From NCBI RefSeq assembly GCF_018687715.1, contig NC_056760.1:28976001-29040000 (forward strand): DNA of 64,000 nucleotides. The letters run 5' to 3'. This DNA is from Carya illinoinensis (taxonomy: Eukaryota > Streptophyta > Magnoliopsida > Fagales > Juglandaceae). This document shows positions 24,532 to 36,917 of this stretch, in pieces. Position 1 is the stretch's first letter. Each line of letters starts with the position of its first letter. The notes under the pieces were generated by a model, which was given only the letters and a program-made list of their open reading frames with translations, searched no databases and was not told where the DNA came from. The position numbers and the translations under genes were made by a program.

Positions 24532-25562
24532 CTAACTAGTACTCACAGACGGGCGAGCAACACTGGCCCCAGACTTGGTCAGAGGAACAAGATTTAATAT
24601 AGGACCAGACTGACGTCGAGCTGAGCCTCTCCCCTGTCCAATGCTCCGACAGTGTGTGGTCATGTCGATGGGGCTCATTTGGTTTAGCATCATCTCCTCT
24701 GCCTGGATAGGCACTCCCCGGGCTAGTAATAAGTGGCTGATGATGACTCCGTACGGGAGATTGTTCGTTTTAACAATGCTGGCCTCGTAACGGATCTGCT
24801 CAAATATAACGAGTGGCAAGTCAACGGGCTCTCCATGTGCCAAGCGAATTAGGAACTGTGCGCGAGCCCGACTGAATATGGTCTTATGTGCCACAGGGTT
24901 TACATTTGTTGCAACAAAAATTTACAACATGCGAAAGAAAGGCAGCAGCTGATTCTAAAGGAGTTCGGCCTATTGAGATTTGTCCGGTCTTTACCAATGA
25001 GGATGTAGAAATCCTGATCCCGCTCATCATCACCAACCTCGGGAGCAATATCCTCGCCCTCAGGCCGATCTCCCTGTTGACTGGGCATAGTGTCAACAAG
25101 GCCCGTAGATGAAGCAGAAGTGGCTGGATCTGCCTCAAATGTGCCTGGAGCAAATGCAGCTGCTGTGTCACCAGCTTGACCAGCTGTCGCCTCAGGTTGT
25201 ATACGCAGAATCTGGAGTAACTCGGCGATAACATCCGTCGATAACTCAAATTGTACACCGCATACAGTGAGGGTATGGGATGATGCATCGCTAGGCATGG
25301 TGGACATCCCAATGTAAAACTCCCGAACCATTGAGGGGTAAATCTTTCCCCTCAATGTGCATATTGGGCCACAGCCTTTCATGACGAAGACGTCTCTCAG
25401 CGTCTTCCGCTCCCAGCTGAGCTCATCGAACTCATTAATAAGAATTTCGCATTCACTCATAATAGTTCGTGCCCCCAGCCGAGCAATGTCCGGATTGCCT
25501 CCATCCCTCCCTCGTTTCCTGGTTGTCATATAGTGAGCCATATCTTGCGAAAAAAAAAACAA
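24532..25562 (-). pseudogene. Putative plant transposon protein (PF20167-like), broken, inside CACTA
   Basis: The minus strand from 25,562 reads MTTRKRGRDGGNPDIARL, then a stretch with CTLRGKIYPSMVREFY and TVCGVQFELSTDVIAELL. This pattern fits, from memory, the 'putative plant transposon protein' domain (hydrophobic block, 'LVREFY', then 'G..V.FS...I..LL'). The second half continues in another frame at 24,894-24,532 with AHGEPVDLPLVIFEQI and LPYGVIISHLLLARGV, the usual C-terminal part of the same domain. A low-complexity Ala/Thr/Asp linker separates the halves. At least one, probably two, frameshifts (near 25,000 and 24,895) break it. It runs opposite to the transposase genes and lies between two blocks of subterminal repeats, which suggests capture or insertion rather than an original element gene. 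Confidence 0.5.
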
Positions 25563-25739
25563 GTTAAAATATATAACAAATCATTAGAATTACATATATA
25601 TACATATTACGACATATATGGATTATACACAATTAAAATATCATCATTATAAATTTATATAATTTTGACAGTAAATATATTAAACAATTCCACTATTTCA
25701 ATACCCAAAATAATAATAATAAGATGAAATAATATAAAA

Positions 25740-26750
25740 TAAATTTAATGGAAATACGTTCGAACGTTAAAATTAACATAATTAGAAACAGTTTACATCC
25801 AAATGTACAATGATTGTATGTTCGAACATAAATTTAGGTATTCGAACGTAAACTGTTAACATTCTAATGATGATAGTTAAATTGGTAGAACAAATTTATG
25901 TCCGAATGTAAATTGAATGTAAATTCAAACGTAACTTCTACCCAGACATACGTTCGAACGTATCTAGATAAAAATTCGAATGTAAATCATATCCGAAAGT
26001 CCTATATTTATGTTCGAATGTTTGATTTACGTGTGAACGTTTTATCCAACGTCATCTTTAAACGTTTGATAAAAAATAGTATAAATTCGGTTGATTACGT
26101 CTGAACGTTAAAATGTAACGTTCTGACGTAATGAATTTCAAACATCACATGTTCGGACGTTTTTTCTAACGGAAGAAGATGAATGGTTTACGTTCAGACG
26201 TAAATAAATTATAACGTCACACGTTCAGACGTTTCATGGTAACGTTCGAACATTACAAGACAGAGTGGCTGAGTCAACTCAGCCATTTCCGAAAGCTTCG
26301 AAACGTGCATTTCAAAGCAAAAACAAACCATAAAAATACATCTATAGGCTAAGAGGAATGTTTCTACGGTGGTATTTTACCGTTTAACAATCAACGGTGG
26401 CTGGAAAATCAAGAAGAAAATCCAGCCTACTGTGGGTTTCAAATTTTTCAAACCCACCGATTAAATTGGAGAGAAATATGAGATGGGGAGGGGACATTAC
26501 CTTTTAATAATGGTTGCGGTGGCGTATGAGGGCGGCTGCAACGGCGTGCATGGCGAAGAGAACGACATTCGGAGTGTAACATGCGAGAAATGAGGAGGTG
26601 CTACCATCGGGCATGACTTTATAAACAGTTAACGTTTGAACGTATACAAACATACGTTCGAACGTTATGGAAACATTTGAACTTATTGTGTTATACGTGC
26701 GGACGTTAATATGAAATGTTCGAATGTTAAACAAATGACATTCGAACGTC
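25740..26750. repeat. Internal array of the palindromic CACTA repeats
   Basis: Some twenty degenerate copies of ACGTTCGAACGT-type palindromes (for example 25,951-25,962, 26,186-26,200 and 26,655-26,666). It belongs to the same family as the left and right subterminal arrays but is displaced about 2 kb into the element, on the far side of the minus-strand gene. Confidence 0.75.
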
Positions 26751-26756
26751 TGGTGT

Positions 26757-27065
26757 AAATTATATAATATATATAGTTATATATATATAATATATAATAT
26801 ATTATGTATTATAGTAACTATAATATATATTATATATAATAGTACTAATATATAATAACTATAGTATAGTTATTATATATAATTTATTAAATAAAATATA
26901 TTATATTTTATAGTATATAATTTATTATATATTATATATTATAATATATAGTATATATAGACTATAGTAGTATATTATATTAGACTACTATAATATATAA
27001 TATATATTATATCATATAGTATATATAATAGTATTAATATATATACTATCTAGTATATATAATGG
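26757..27065. repeat. AT-only low-complexity block
   Basis: About 300 bp made almost only of TATATAAT-type words, able to fold on itself in many registers. It separates the internal repeat array from a last group of three AACGTTCGAACGT copies at 27,080-27,160. No coding content. Confidence 0.85.
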
Positions 27066-27079
27066 TATTAAATTAACTT

Positions 27080-27160
27080 AGCGTTCGAACGTTAAATTAG
27101 TTACGTTAGCAGGGGAATTAAACGTTCGAACGTACATTAATGAACGTTCGAACGTTTATT
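27080..27160. repeat. Short group of perfect CACTA palindromes
   Basis: Copies GCGTTCGAACGTTA, AACGTTCGAACGTA and GAACGTTCGAACGTTT lie within 80 bp and are the best conserved of all copies. A GA-rich leader-like stretch (27,230-27,390) follows, a possible 5' untranslated region of the transposase gene. Confidence 0.8.
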
Positions 27161-28199
27161 GTATTACAAGCAAAATATGAAACTTTCACGCACGGGAGAG
27201 TAGATTCATTCTGCTTTCATCCTGTGCGTGAATTGAGAGAGAGGGAGACAGAGTTTTCGAGAGAGAGAGAGGAAGAAAAGGAGGGTTAGAGTGAGAGAGG
27301 GTTAGATAGAGTGTTAAAGTGAGATAGAGTTAGAGTGAGAGAGGGTTAGATTGAGTTAGGGAGAGAGATTTTGTGTATATTTTTTTTGTATATATTTTTT
27401 TTTCTCCCAAAGGAGAAAGTAAGGTAAAGTTTTTTTCTGCAAATGTATTTACAATTTACATGATATTTGTCAATTTTTTTATATGTATTTAATTAGCTAG
27501 TATTGTGAATTTTTTCGATTGTTTGTTGTGGTTTGTTGAAACTTGTGATTTGCAAGAGGAGGATATTGTGAGCACAAGGTATATATACTAAACTCTGTTG
27601 TTAAATTTTGTTGTCAATTTTATCTGTGATATGGATTGTGTTGTACCATGAATTAAAATGAAAAATTGTTGTTATGTGTATATTTATTCTTAAAATTAAT
27701 ATGTTTTAGATGTCTGTATTTTTTTTGAAGCATATTGTTTGTGAATTATTGTAAATTATTTGTGTAATATGTGTGATTAAAGAATTTATATATATATATA
27801 TATATACACTATAGTATATATATAGTGTGATTATTTGTTGTGCAATATATGCAATATATTTATTATATTTGAATAATAACAAATATTATAAGTTATAATA
27901 TTATTTACAAATAATAATATGGAAATTATCTTGAAGTGATATAATAAATAATATATACTAAGTGTCAATTAATCTAATTATTATATACTAACAATTAAAA
28001 TTTACAAAATTATCAATAAATAAGTATCTAAATTGTTATGAATACAATTTAGATACTATTGTCATTTATAAAAAATAACAACTAAAAATATAATTTACAA
28101 ATAATAACAATTAAAATTATCTAATAATATATAGTATATTATATTAGTATCAATCCCTAAGTATCAATTATAATAAATATATTATTATCAATCCCTAAG

Positions 28200-28620
28200 A
28201 AATAAATAAGATATAATTATTATAATAATTATATAATAACAATTAAAATTTAAGTCTTATCAATCCCTAATACTAATTATAATCTAATATATAGTATAGT
28301 AGTAGTAAATAAGAAATAAATAAGTATGGAAATTATAATTATAATTATGTAATAACAATTATAATTTAAGTGTTATCAATCCCTAATACTAATTATAATC
28401 TAATATATAGTATAGTAGTAGTAAATAAGAAATAAATAAGTATGGAAATTATAATTATAATTATATAATAACAATTATAATTTAAGTGTTATCAATCCCT
28501 AATTCAAATTATAATCTAATATATAATATATTACATTAAATAAGAAATAAATAAGTATCAATTATTGATATAATTATATAATAACAATTAAAATTTAAGT
28601 GTTATGAATCCCTAAGTATA
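28200..28620 (+). repeat. 116-bp AT-rich tandem repeat, three and a half copies
   Basis: The landmark 'tatcaatccctaa' recurs at 28,259, 28,375 and 28,491, giving a period of 116 bp, then in a variant form at 28,604 (113 bp later). The first two full units are nearly identical. Isolated 'atcaatccctaag' phrases at about 28,149 and 28,187 may be older copies. It lies in the AT-rich leader between the repeat arrays and the TNPD-like gene. Confidence 0.85.
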
Positions 28621-29452
28621 ATAACAAAAATATATAGTTTTTATCTATAATAAATATAGTGAGCCAATAGTTGTGTTATTTTGTTAAACTAGAGAGAGAT
28701 ATTGTAAATATGCTCACAAGCTTCCCCGTCTTGTAGAGAATGTTTGAGAATTATCTTGAAGAAATGTCTGGCAAGTTACTTGACTCTCAAAGTCTCTCCA
28801 GCCTTGAGAGTTATTAAGGTCGGATAGTTTATGAGTGTTAAGTAATTGGACATTCTTGTTAGACATGTTTTATCAGGTAATTCTCAATCATTCTTTACAA
28901 GAAAGGTAGTGTGTGAGTATATTCTTCTATCTAACCTTTTGTTTAACAATATAACACATGGGAATATTTGTTTGTAGTTGTTAATTCAAACAACATGCAG
29001 GAGAATTTTTTTGTAGTGTTTTTTGTAAGATATTGTATGACATTGCATAAATAACCTTAGACCCGTTTGGGAATTAGTGTACATTTAGGTATACACTAAT
29101 TCCTGAATTGTCTAGTGTGGACAATTTGAGATTATATTATCTGTATTGCACATTCTTATTATTCCTACTAAACACGTTTAGTATGAAGTTTCGGTGTCTT
29201 CCTTTCTTGTTCTCTGGGTATACTGTTCATAGGGTCACAATCCGTCTATGTGAACATGTATACTTGGAGAAGTATGGGGAGGTATTGCTGAAATTTCCTA
29301 CTGATGTGAAAAGTATTTGAGTGACAAAACTTGTGCAATATAGATAATATAATCTCGAATGAGATAGGACCAACTACCTTGAGAAAAAGTAGTTTGAATG
29401 GGAGCATGACATGCATGTGGATTATAGTATACTACGTGTTACTAATAATTAG

Positions 29453-32400
29453 ATGTTTTTAGAAATGGATAAAAGTTGGATGCGGCTAGGCGATAAACTT
29501 GGAAAGGATTACATACCCTATGTGCGTGGAATAAGAACCTTCATTAATTTTGCAAGGGCCTCTGCTGATAGTCCTGGTTACATTAAGTGTCCATGGCGAG
29601 GTTGTAAAAATTTGTGTGCGATAGGGTTGGATGAAGTTGAAAGTCATATATTTTGTGAATGGTATGGATTTGGGGTATACTCGATGGGTACTGCATGGTG
29701 AGTCGTAAGCACAATCAGCGGATGGATTATTCGTTATCCGAATTATTCGCGGCACGTGGATGATGATTATGAGCGAGATGAGATGGAGGAGATGTTGAGT
29801 GACATTGGAGCTGAGATTTTTATGAATGAGGTTGACGACAATGCCTCAAGTGGCCGAGGGAATGATTCTGAAAATTTTCTTGCAATGTGGGAAGATGCAA
29901 AGCGCGAGCTTTATCCAAGCTGTACAAAACATTCCAAAATGTCGTTTATTGTGCCCCGTTGCTTCACATTAAGTCATTGTGTGAGATGTCAACCAAAACA
30001 ATAAACATGGTATTAGACTTATATAATGAAGTGCTTCCCAAAGGGTCTGCATTGCCAAAGAACTTTTATGAAGCGAAACACTTGAGAAAGGGATTAGGGT
30101 TTGAGTATAAGTCCATACATGCATGCAAGAATGATTATGTTTTATTTTGGAAGGAGAACGAGGAGAAACAAGCATGTCCTGTAGGCGGAGAATCGAGGTG
30201 GAAGGGTAAGAAAAGCCTGCCGGTTAAAGTCTTGCGATATTTTCCATTGAGACCTAGGTTGCAAAGATTATATATGTGTAAGAAAACAGCTCACGATATG
30301 AAGTAGCACAAGGAGAAAAGAGTTAATAATGACAGATTTATAAGGCACCCAGCTGACTCACTTGCTTGGCAACCTTTCGATAATCAGTATCCAGAGTTTG
30401 GGATAGAAGCTCGGAATGTGCGCCTAGGACTCACAACTGATGGATTCAACCCTTTTGGGAATATGAGTACAAATTATAGCACTTGGCCTGTAGTGTTGAT
30501 TCCGTACAATCTTCCACCATGGAGGTGCATGAAGGCGCCCAACTTTTTGTTAACTTTACTTATCCCCGGCCCAAGATCACCTAAGAATGACATTGACGTA
30601 TATATGTAGCTGTTGATTGAAGAGCTGAAAGAGTTAAGGGAAACAAGCGTCAAAACTTATGATGCATCGACGTCAACAACTTTTCAGATGCATGTTGTGG
30701 TAATGTGGACGATAAATGACTTTTCGGCATATGAGAATCTTTCCGGCTGGAGTACTAAAGGGAAGTTAGCATGTCCGACGTGTAATAAAGAAACTACAAG
30801 TGAGTGGTTAAAATACTCTAAAAAGTTGTGTTTCATGGGTCATCAACGTTATCTACCAATAAATCATGCATGAAGAACAGAATCCGCTAAGTTTGATGGG
30901 CGAGTAGATGATAGAATTGCACCAAATGAGTTGTTTGAGGAAGAGATACTGGAACAATTGGTACATGTGGCAGCGAACAATTTTGGCAAAGGTCGGGGAA
31001 AGAACAAGAGAAAATGAGGCGTAGCAGAATTGAATTGGACAAAGCGTAGAAATTTTTTTTGACTTGCCGTATTGGTTGTCCTGCATGTTGCGACATAGTT
31101 TGGATCTAATGCACATAGAGAAGAATATTTGTAATAATATACTGGATACATTGATGAGCATTAATAAAAAGATGAAAGATACGATTAAGATGAAGAAAGA
31201 TCTTGAGAGAATGGGAATTAAACATAATCTGGATTTACTGGTGGAAGGTGATAGGGTAGTCATGCCGCATGCATGTTTTACGATGACAAGGGAGGAGAGG
31301 ATGGACTTCTGCAAATGGTTGCAAGGTGTGAAGCTGCCAAATGGTTATGCTTCAAATATCAGTTGATGTGTAAGCCCTGATGACTAGAAAATTGGTGGAT
31401 TGAAAAGTCATGACTGTCACGTATTTTTGTAGAAGTTGTTACCGGTGGGAATTCATGGGAAGCTAACATCTACCGTACGTGTCGCCATAACCGAACTGTG
31501 TATGTTTTTTAAGGATTTGTGTGCTCGAGTAGTAAATCAAGATATGTTACAGAAACTGGAAGAAGACATTACTACTATATTATGTAAATTCGAGCAGATC
31601 TTTCCACCATCATTCTTTGATGTCATGGTCCATTTAGCAATACATTTACCCTTGGAGATAATGTTGGGTGGACCGGTGCAGTTTCGTTAGATGTATCCAA
31701 TTGAAAGGTATTTGGGTCGACTGAAGCGCACTATTGGGAATAAAGCCAGAGCTAAGGGTTCAATAGCAGAGGCCTATATACACGATGAATGGTTAACATT
31801 TTGCTCTTTATATCTTCGTGGTGTTGAGACACGATTTAATCGTCAAGAGCGAAATGATGATCTTGCTGCTCTGCCTCATCGTGAGCTATTAGTGTTATCT
31901 CAGAATGTATGATCCTTGGGTGCACAAACGGGTTACGATTTACTTGATACAGAGTTGGGTAAAGTTCGGTGGTACCTGCTAAATAATTGTCAGGAGATTG
32001 ATCACTATCTCAGGTATGTCGTTGTAAAAGATTTAAATACTTCTAGTTTCAATGAGGTTAACTATAATTTTTGCAACATAAAATAATATGATTTTGCACT
32101 TATATACAGTGAGCACATGGACAAACTTAAGAGGGAAGGCGTAGAGAATATAGTGGCAAGACACAAGGAAGAATTTTTTAGATGATTTGAACAACGTGTA
32201 TGAACTAAACTCTATATAATATGTTAATTATGAAAGTTTTAACTCTAGGTAATATTTAATAAATAACATTATTTCAATTGTAGATTTTGGAACAACTTGC
32301 TCGTGATCCCGAATTAGTCTCTTTTGAATTGTATGCATTGGCCCGTGGTCCCTCAAATAGAGCACTTCGATACACTGCATGCACGGTTTGAGGTTATAAA

Positions 32401-33123
32401 TTCCATACTCTGGACCGTAAACGTAATAAAAAGACTCAAAACTGTGGTGTGTTGGTCGAGTGGAGTCATGGAACAGATGATATTGATTATTATGGTGTCA
32501 TTTGTGATATTATCAGATTGAAATATCTGGGTGGGTCTATAACATATGTCTTTAAATGTGATTGGTGGGATTTAGGCGGTGGTCGGGTTTCGATATATAG
32601 GGATAATCATTTTACGAGTGTCAATACTGCATCTAAATGGTGCGAAGATGATCCATTCGTATTGGCTTGTCAAGCTACTCAAATCTATTACCTGATTAAT
32701 CCAATGAAAAGTGCTGATGAAGATAATGAAGAGATAACTTGGCGAGTCGTACAAAAATTTGTCCCTCGAAATATATATGAAGTAGGAACAAGTGTAGATT
32801 ACGATAATAGTGGAGATAAAGATGACACTCCGAATGTAGAGGCCTACCAGGAAGATGGAGGGGGTATTAACTTATTTGTTGACCTCAGTGCACTCGAGTT
32901 ACTCCCCTTATGTAGAGATGACGTCCCACTCGTCCATCTCGATCTGTCTGTATTAAATGATTATTCAATTCAAGAAAGTGAGAAAGAAGAAGAAGAGTCA
33001 AAAGAAGAAAATGAAGAAGAATCCGGGGGGGAAATGGATAAGGAGGACGAAGAAGAGGTTGATGATGATGACGAAGATGTTATGGAGAGAGATTTTGAAA
33101 CAAGCGTGGAAAATACATCTTAA
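29453..33123 (+). pseudogene. TNPD-like CACTA transposase, multiply broken
   Basis: Domains appear in the usual order. The transposase-associated N-terminal domain starts at 29,465 (MDKSWMRLG, YIKCPWRGCKN). The Transposase_21-type core follows (YEAKHLRKGLG near 30,070, LRYFPLRPRLQRLY near 30,230, LGLTTDGFNPFG near 30,425, then WSTKGKLACPTC and, near 31,090, HSLDLMHIEKNICNN). Next come a DUF4218-type region (31,437-31,880, MYPIERYLGRLKRTIGNK), a short exon at 32,111-32,200 after an apparent intron, and a DUF4216-type region (32,440-32,800) ending in a Glu/Asp-rich tail. Damage includes a frameshift near 29,655, another near 29,950, and stops at 30,304-30,306, 30,607-30,609 and 30,871-30,873. 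Such proteins cut at CACTA termini; this copy cannot be translated intact. Confidence 0.85.
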
Positions 33124-33236
33124 GATGAAGACTAAAAGTACTAAAAACTTTATTCATATAGGTGAGTATAGAATTTGATAATTATAATTAATTTCATCTA
33201 ATTAAATTTTTTTGGTATATATAATCATTTTCAAGT

Positions 33237-34892
33237 ATGCCGTCAAAAAGACAAAGAAGAAATGTGCCTCCTCCACCAAGTTCAAGTCCCGAACCCATTG
33301 AAGACTCCCCACCTGAGGAGTCCGTTCCTGAAGATGAAATTAACACTACAGAAAACAATGCCCAGTCTACACCTACTAGTAAGAAAATGTCGTTGATAAT
33401 TAATTATATAATTAATAATTTTGTTTCAATAACTATATAACTATAAAAATTATACTATTATCTATTAGTTGATGCATCCGCTTGTCGCGGTTGTGACTAT
33501 ACACGCGGCATCTCACTTGAGAAAAACCGAAGGCACGGCAAACTGAAAGTCACAATTCTTGATAATTCCACTAGAGGAGTGGATGATAGTGCAGCAGCGC
33601 TTTCCTCCTATATTGGTACAGTAGTCCGAGCTTATGCTCCATTTTATGTGCGCTCCTGGCAAGATGTGCCGAATGAGATTAAGGAACACATTCGGAGTTG
33701 TGTACTAGTGAGTTTACTTTGACAGTTCATTTTTTTCACATAGATTAGTATATCATATTTTTTACGTAATTAATTTTTAATTAAGATGAATTTGACCTCA
33801 ACTTTGGTCGTAGCGAGAATTTGAGAACTGTGAATGAGTTGATGGCTACACTATTTCGACGTCACAAGGGATGATGTCACGACCACTTCAAGAAGTTTGA
33901 GACGTTTGAAGAGGCTGCACAGTCACCTTTCCAGCAAATGAAGTTAGACGACTGGATAAAGTGTTGTGATCTTTTTGCATCTCCAGGTATTCTAGATTTA
34001 TTTACATTAATATTTGTTGTTTATCTTATATGTATATATATATTACAATTAACATACTTAATGTGCATTTGTAGCACTTAAGTTCTACAAATGCACATAA
34101 TAGATCTGCTCTGACTATTCACCATCGTGCTGGTTCAAGATCATTCCATCGTCTTGCTGAAAAAATAGTAATTAATAAACTATATAATTAATTTATTTTC
34201 CTGTTATTCTTTTACATAAGTACTAACACTATCTTTTTAAATTTGCTAATGTCGTCTTGTTAGAAACGTGATGATCCTGAAAACTTTTCCCTCGTTCATG
34301 TTTATGCTGCTGCTCACACTAATAAGCATAGTGAGTGGATGGATCTTGCCGCTGCAATTAATTATGTAAGCGGTGTTCCTTTTGTTAAATAAATTATGCA
34401 ACATATGGTTAAATTCTTTTTTATTTGTATTTCTTTTAATACGTTACTTATTGTGTGTTTTGATCTTTCAAACTGCAGGGAAAAATGATGGAGATGCAGT
34501 CAGCTTCCGGGGAATCCTCTGCTAGTGACATAGACATTTTCACACAAGTGCTCGGGCCCAACTCTAGTATGGCAAGAGGTTTGGGAAAATCTTTCAAGCA
34601 TTCCGATTCATCCTCTTCAACCTCATCGACTTCACAAATTAATAATCTTATCAAAGAGTTAGAAGCTGCACGACGTGAGAATGAGTATATGAGGTCCAGA
34701 CAGCAAGAGTTCAAGTCTCTCTTAGTGTGACAGTCTCATTTAGAGACCCGTTTGCAGGACCAACAAAGAGACCAGGAGGAAAGAGTACGTAGTGAGGTCC
34801 AAGAGCAAGTGTAGCAGAAGATGATGCTGCAAATGGAGCGTGTTATGTCATTGCAACAGAATAATGATGGACGAAGAAAGAAAAATAAATGA
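33237..34892 (+). pseudogene. TNPA-like protein (Transposase_24 / PTTA-En/Spm family), broken
   Basis: The first exon at 33,237 encodes a Pro/Ser/Glu-rich N-terminus. The following exons resemble the plant En/Spm family: about 33,467-33,708 (GRHGKL-like start, then SYIGTVVRAYAPFYV and WQDVPNEIKEHI), about 33,790-33,985 (ending MKLDDWIKCCDLF), 34,264-34,365 (HVYAAAHTNKHSEWMD) and 34,480-34,892 (SGESSASDIDIFTQVLG, then a Gln/Glu-rich coiled coil). Introns are AT-rich with GT-AG-like edges. In-frame stops at 34,728-34,730 and in the coiled coil (TAG near 34,813) break the C-terminus. In En/Spm, TNPA binds subterminal repeats and brings the ends together; the role here is by family, not shown. 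Confidence 0.7.
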
Positions 34893-35039
34893 ATTTTATT
34901 AGTGTATTAAATTTTTAATATCTAATTTGAAAACAGTTGCAAACATTGTTAGTTGTGAATTTGTTATGTAATATGATACAATTGGTATAATTGGTATGTT
35001 TATTAATTGGATGAGTTTAGTATTTCTGATATGTACATT

Positions 35040-35500
35040 TGAATGTAAATAAAATACATTTGAACAGTATTCCACATTCGAACACACGTTCGAACGTAAC
35101 CACACAAAATTATAACATAACGTTTGAACGTTTACACCGACAAATGAACATAACGTTCGAATGTTTAAACATTTAATGTTTCAAACCTCCAAACATACTT
35201 CTTGCGTTCGAACTCTAGTTTCTTAACATTGGAATGAACGTCCGAACATTATGATACGCACGTTCGGACATTGGAATCTAAATTTGAATGTAACGTTCGA
35301 ACATAAATATGATACGTTCAAACTTATAAACGTTCGAATATAAATATGATACGTTCAAACTATAATCAACAAACATTACCTGCTCTCATTCGGATGTCAT
35401 TTTGTCTAGTTTACGTTCGAACGTTATATTTTTCATTCGAGCATAATATTCTGTGACAGATTCTAACCGTCACAGAAAAGTAAACGTTCGAATGTTATTT
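35040..35500. repeat. Right subterminal palindromic repeat array
   Basis: About fourteen degenerate copies of the ACGTTCGAACGT family (for example 35,087-35,098, 35,173-35,184 and 35,413-35,424). Beyond it, AACCGTCACTAAAA at about 35,517 mirrors ACCGTCACTAAAA at 23,840 near the left end, so the two ends share more than the 12-bp termini. Confidence 0.8.
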
Positions 35501-35668
35501 CAAACGGCACATCACAAACCGTCACTAAAAATATTTTTAGTGGCACTTGTACAGTAAACTGTTGCCATATGTATTCTGTGATGCACATTTCGTAACGGTG
35601 GTACCTAATGTATTTCGTGACATTTTTTCCATTTCTTGTGACAGTTTGATCTATTACTAAATCCAGTT

Positions 35669-35680
35669 TTTGTTGTAGTG
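35669..35680 (-). repeat. Right terminal inverted repeat of CACTA element
   Basis: TTTGTTGTAGTG, the reverse complement of the left terminus, followed by TCA at 35,681-35,683. Confidence 0.95.
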
Positions 35681-35696
35681 TCAAGAGCTTTGCTAC

Positions 35697-36620
35697 TCAT
35701 CATCTTACATACTACACACCATATTTGATGGGCTCCAAGGTGGACCGAGTCTTAAAGATCTATTAAAAGTTTCAAATGGGACAATCACAAGATCGAGAGC
35801 TAAGAAGAGTAAGAAAACAATGTAAGGATTGGTGCAATCCACTTGGGATAAGTCTAGCAAGAGCCCAATATTCAAGATGGGCTTGAGAGAATGAGATCTA
35901 GTTCTCATCCACGTTATACAAGCAATAGAAGAGTGCAACATAAATTATAGTCTATTATTATGTTTATGTGATTAAAGACCTTTGGACTTATTTTATTTGT
36001 TATAGGAATTAGTCTAGAATAATTAGGCTTGAGGATGCTTGGCCCACATATATTTTATTTTGTTGAAATATGGTTTCAAAAGGCTAAGTTATTGTAGTGG
36101 TACTGTAGTAGCACATTGTAGCCGCAGCACTATTCACTCAGGGGTATTTTTGAAAGATTGGGGTTTATTTTAGCTGGAGTTTTAATTAGGTTTTGGTTTA
36201 AATACTCTTTGTAACCTCATTTTAAGAAGTTTATGAAAGTTTAAGAAATTTGATGAAATCTTATAGAATTTGGTGATTATTTCATTGTGAGCGGAGTTTT
36301 ATCTCCTCTTGTTCTTCATTAAACTTTTGAACTTATCAAAGGTAAATCACAACCTTTGTGACGTTCTTCCTTTATAATCTAGCTTCTTGAGACAATTTTT
36401 TCAACGGATCAAGATTTTAATATAATCTAGATTATTGAAATGAGTTCCTCAGCGGGTCTAAATTCTTCTATCCATTGACTTGATTTTATATTTCTTGGGT
36501 GGGTTTTTAAATTGATTATGGGTTTAAGGGATTCTAATTCTGCGGATTCATATCAATATTTATTTTTATTTTTTAAAAATTATTTTTAGTTTTATTCTTC
36601 TTAAATTAATTGAGTTATTG
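35697..36620 (+). mobile_element. 3' end of a decayed gypsy element: pol C-terminus and LTR
   Basis: From about 35,728 one frame reads through NGTITRSRAKKSKKTM, a TAA, then GLVQSTWDKSSKSP, a pattern typical of the end of gypsy polyproteins just upstream of the 3' LTR. It carries at least two stops. The following 35,950-36,620 is LTR-like: 'taaatactctttgtaacctc' near 36,200, a 'gttcttcattaaacttttga' stretch and 'cagcgggtctaaattcttct'. I recognise this type of LTR end but cannot fix the borders. It directly abuts the CACTA right flank. Confidence 0.5.
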
Positions 36621-36917
36621 TACACATCATCCATAAATTACAAATTTTGATAAGAAAAAATAAATAAAAAATAATGTGTGATGTGGAGATAATGAGTAGA
36701 ATTTTTTTAAATAAAAATAATATTATTTCTTGAATTTAAAAACCCCACATCAAATTAAATGAAATTTGATTTCGACAGTTGTCAGCAATTATCTTGTCAC
36801 TTTATCTATAACATGTCTAATAAAATATAAGACACAGAACACGCATGCAATACATGCTACAACATTATAAAAATAATATCTTTTATATATAAAAAGTGCC
36901 TATAAAACAGAATTTTG

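Larger units (their letters stand above)
23784..35680 (+). mobile_element. CACTA (En/Spm) DNA transposon, 11.9 kb
   Basis: Both ends carry CACTACAACAAA as inverted termini (23,784-23,795 and 35,669-35,680), and TCA stands at both edges (23,781-23,783 and 35,681-35,683), the 3-bp target duplication expected for this superfamily. Inside are degenerate palindromic subterminal repeats, a broken TNPD-like transposase gene (29,453-33,123), a broken TNPA-like gene (33,237-34,892) and an additional gene on the minus strand (24,532-25,562). All coding regions have stops or frameshifts, so the copy cannot supply its own proteins, but its ends look usable if proteins are provided elsewhere. The paralogous uninterrupted site is at 15,795. 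Confidence 0.95.

Noticed and set aside
26504..26734. Minus-strand frame of 76 codons beginning MFNIRTFHINV
   Set aside because: Built from the palindromic subterminal repeats; no domain and no supporting splice pattern.
32572..32754. Minus-strand frames within 29.4-34.7 kb
   Set aside because: They are shadows of the TNPD-like and TNPA-like coding regions on the plus strand.
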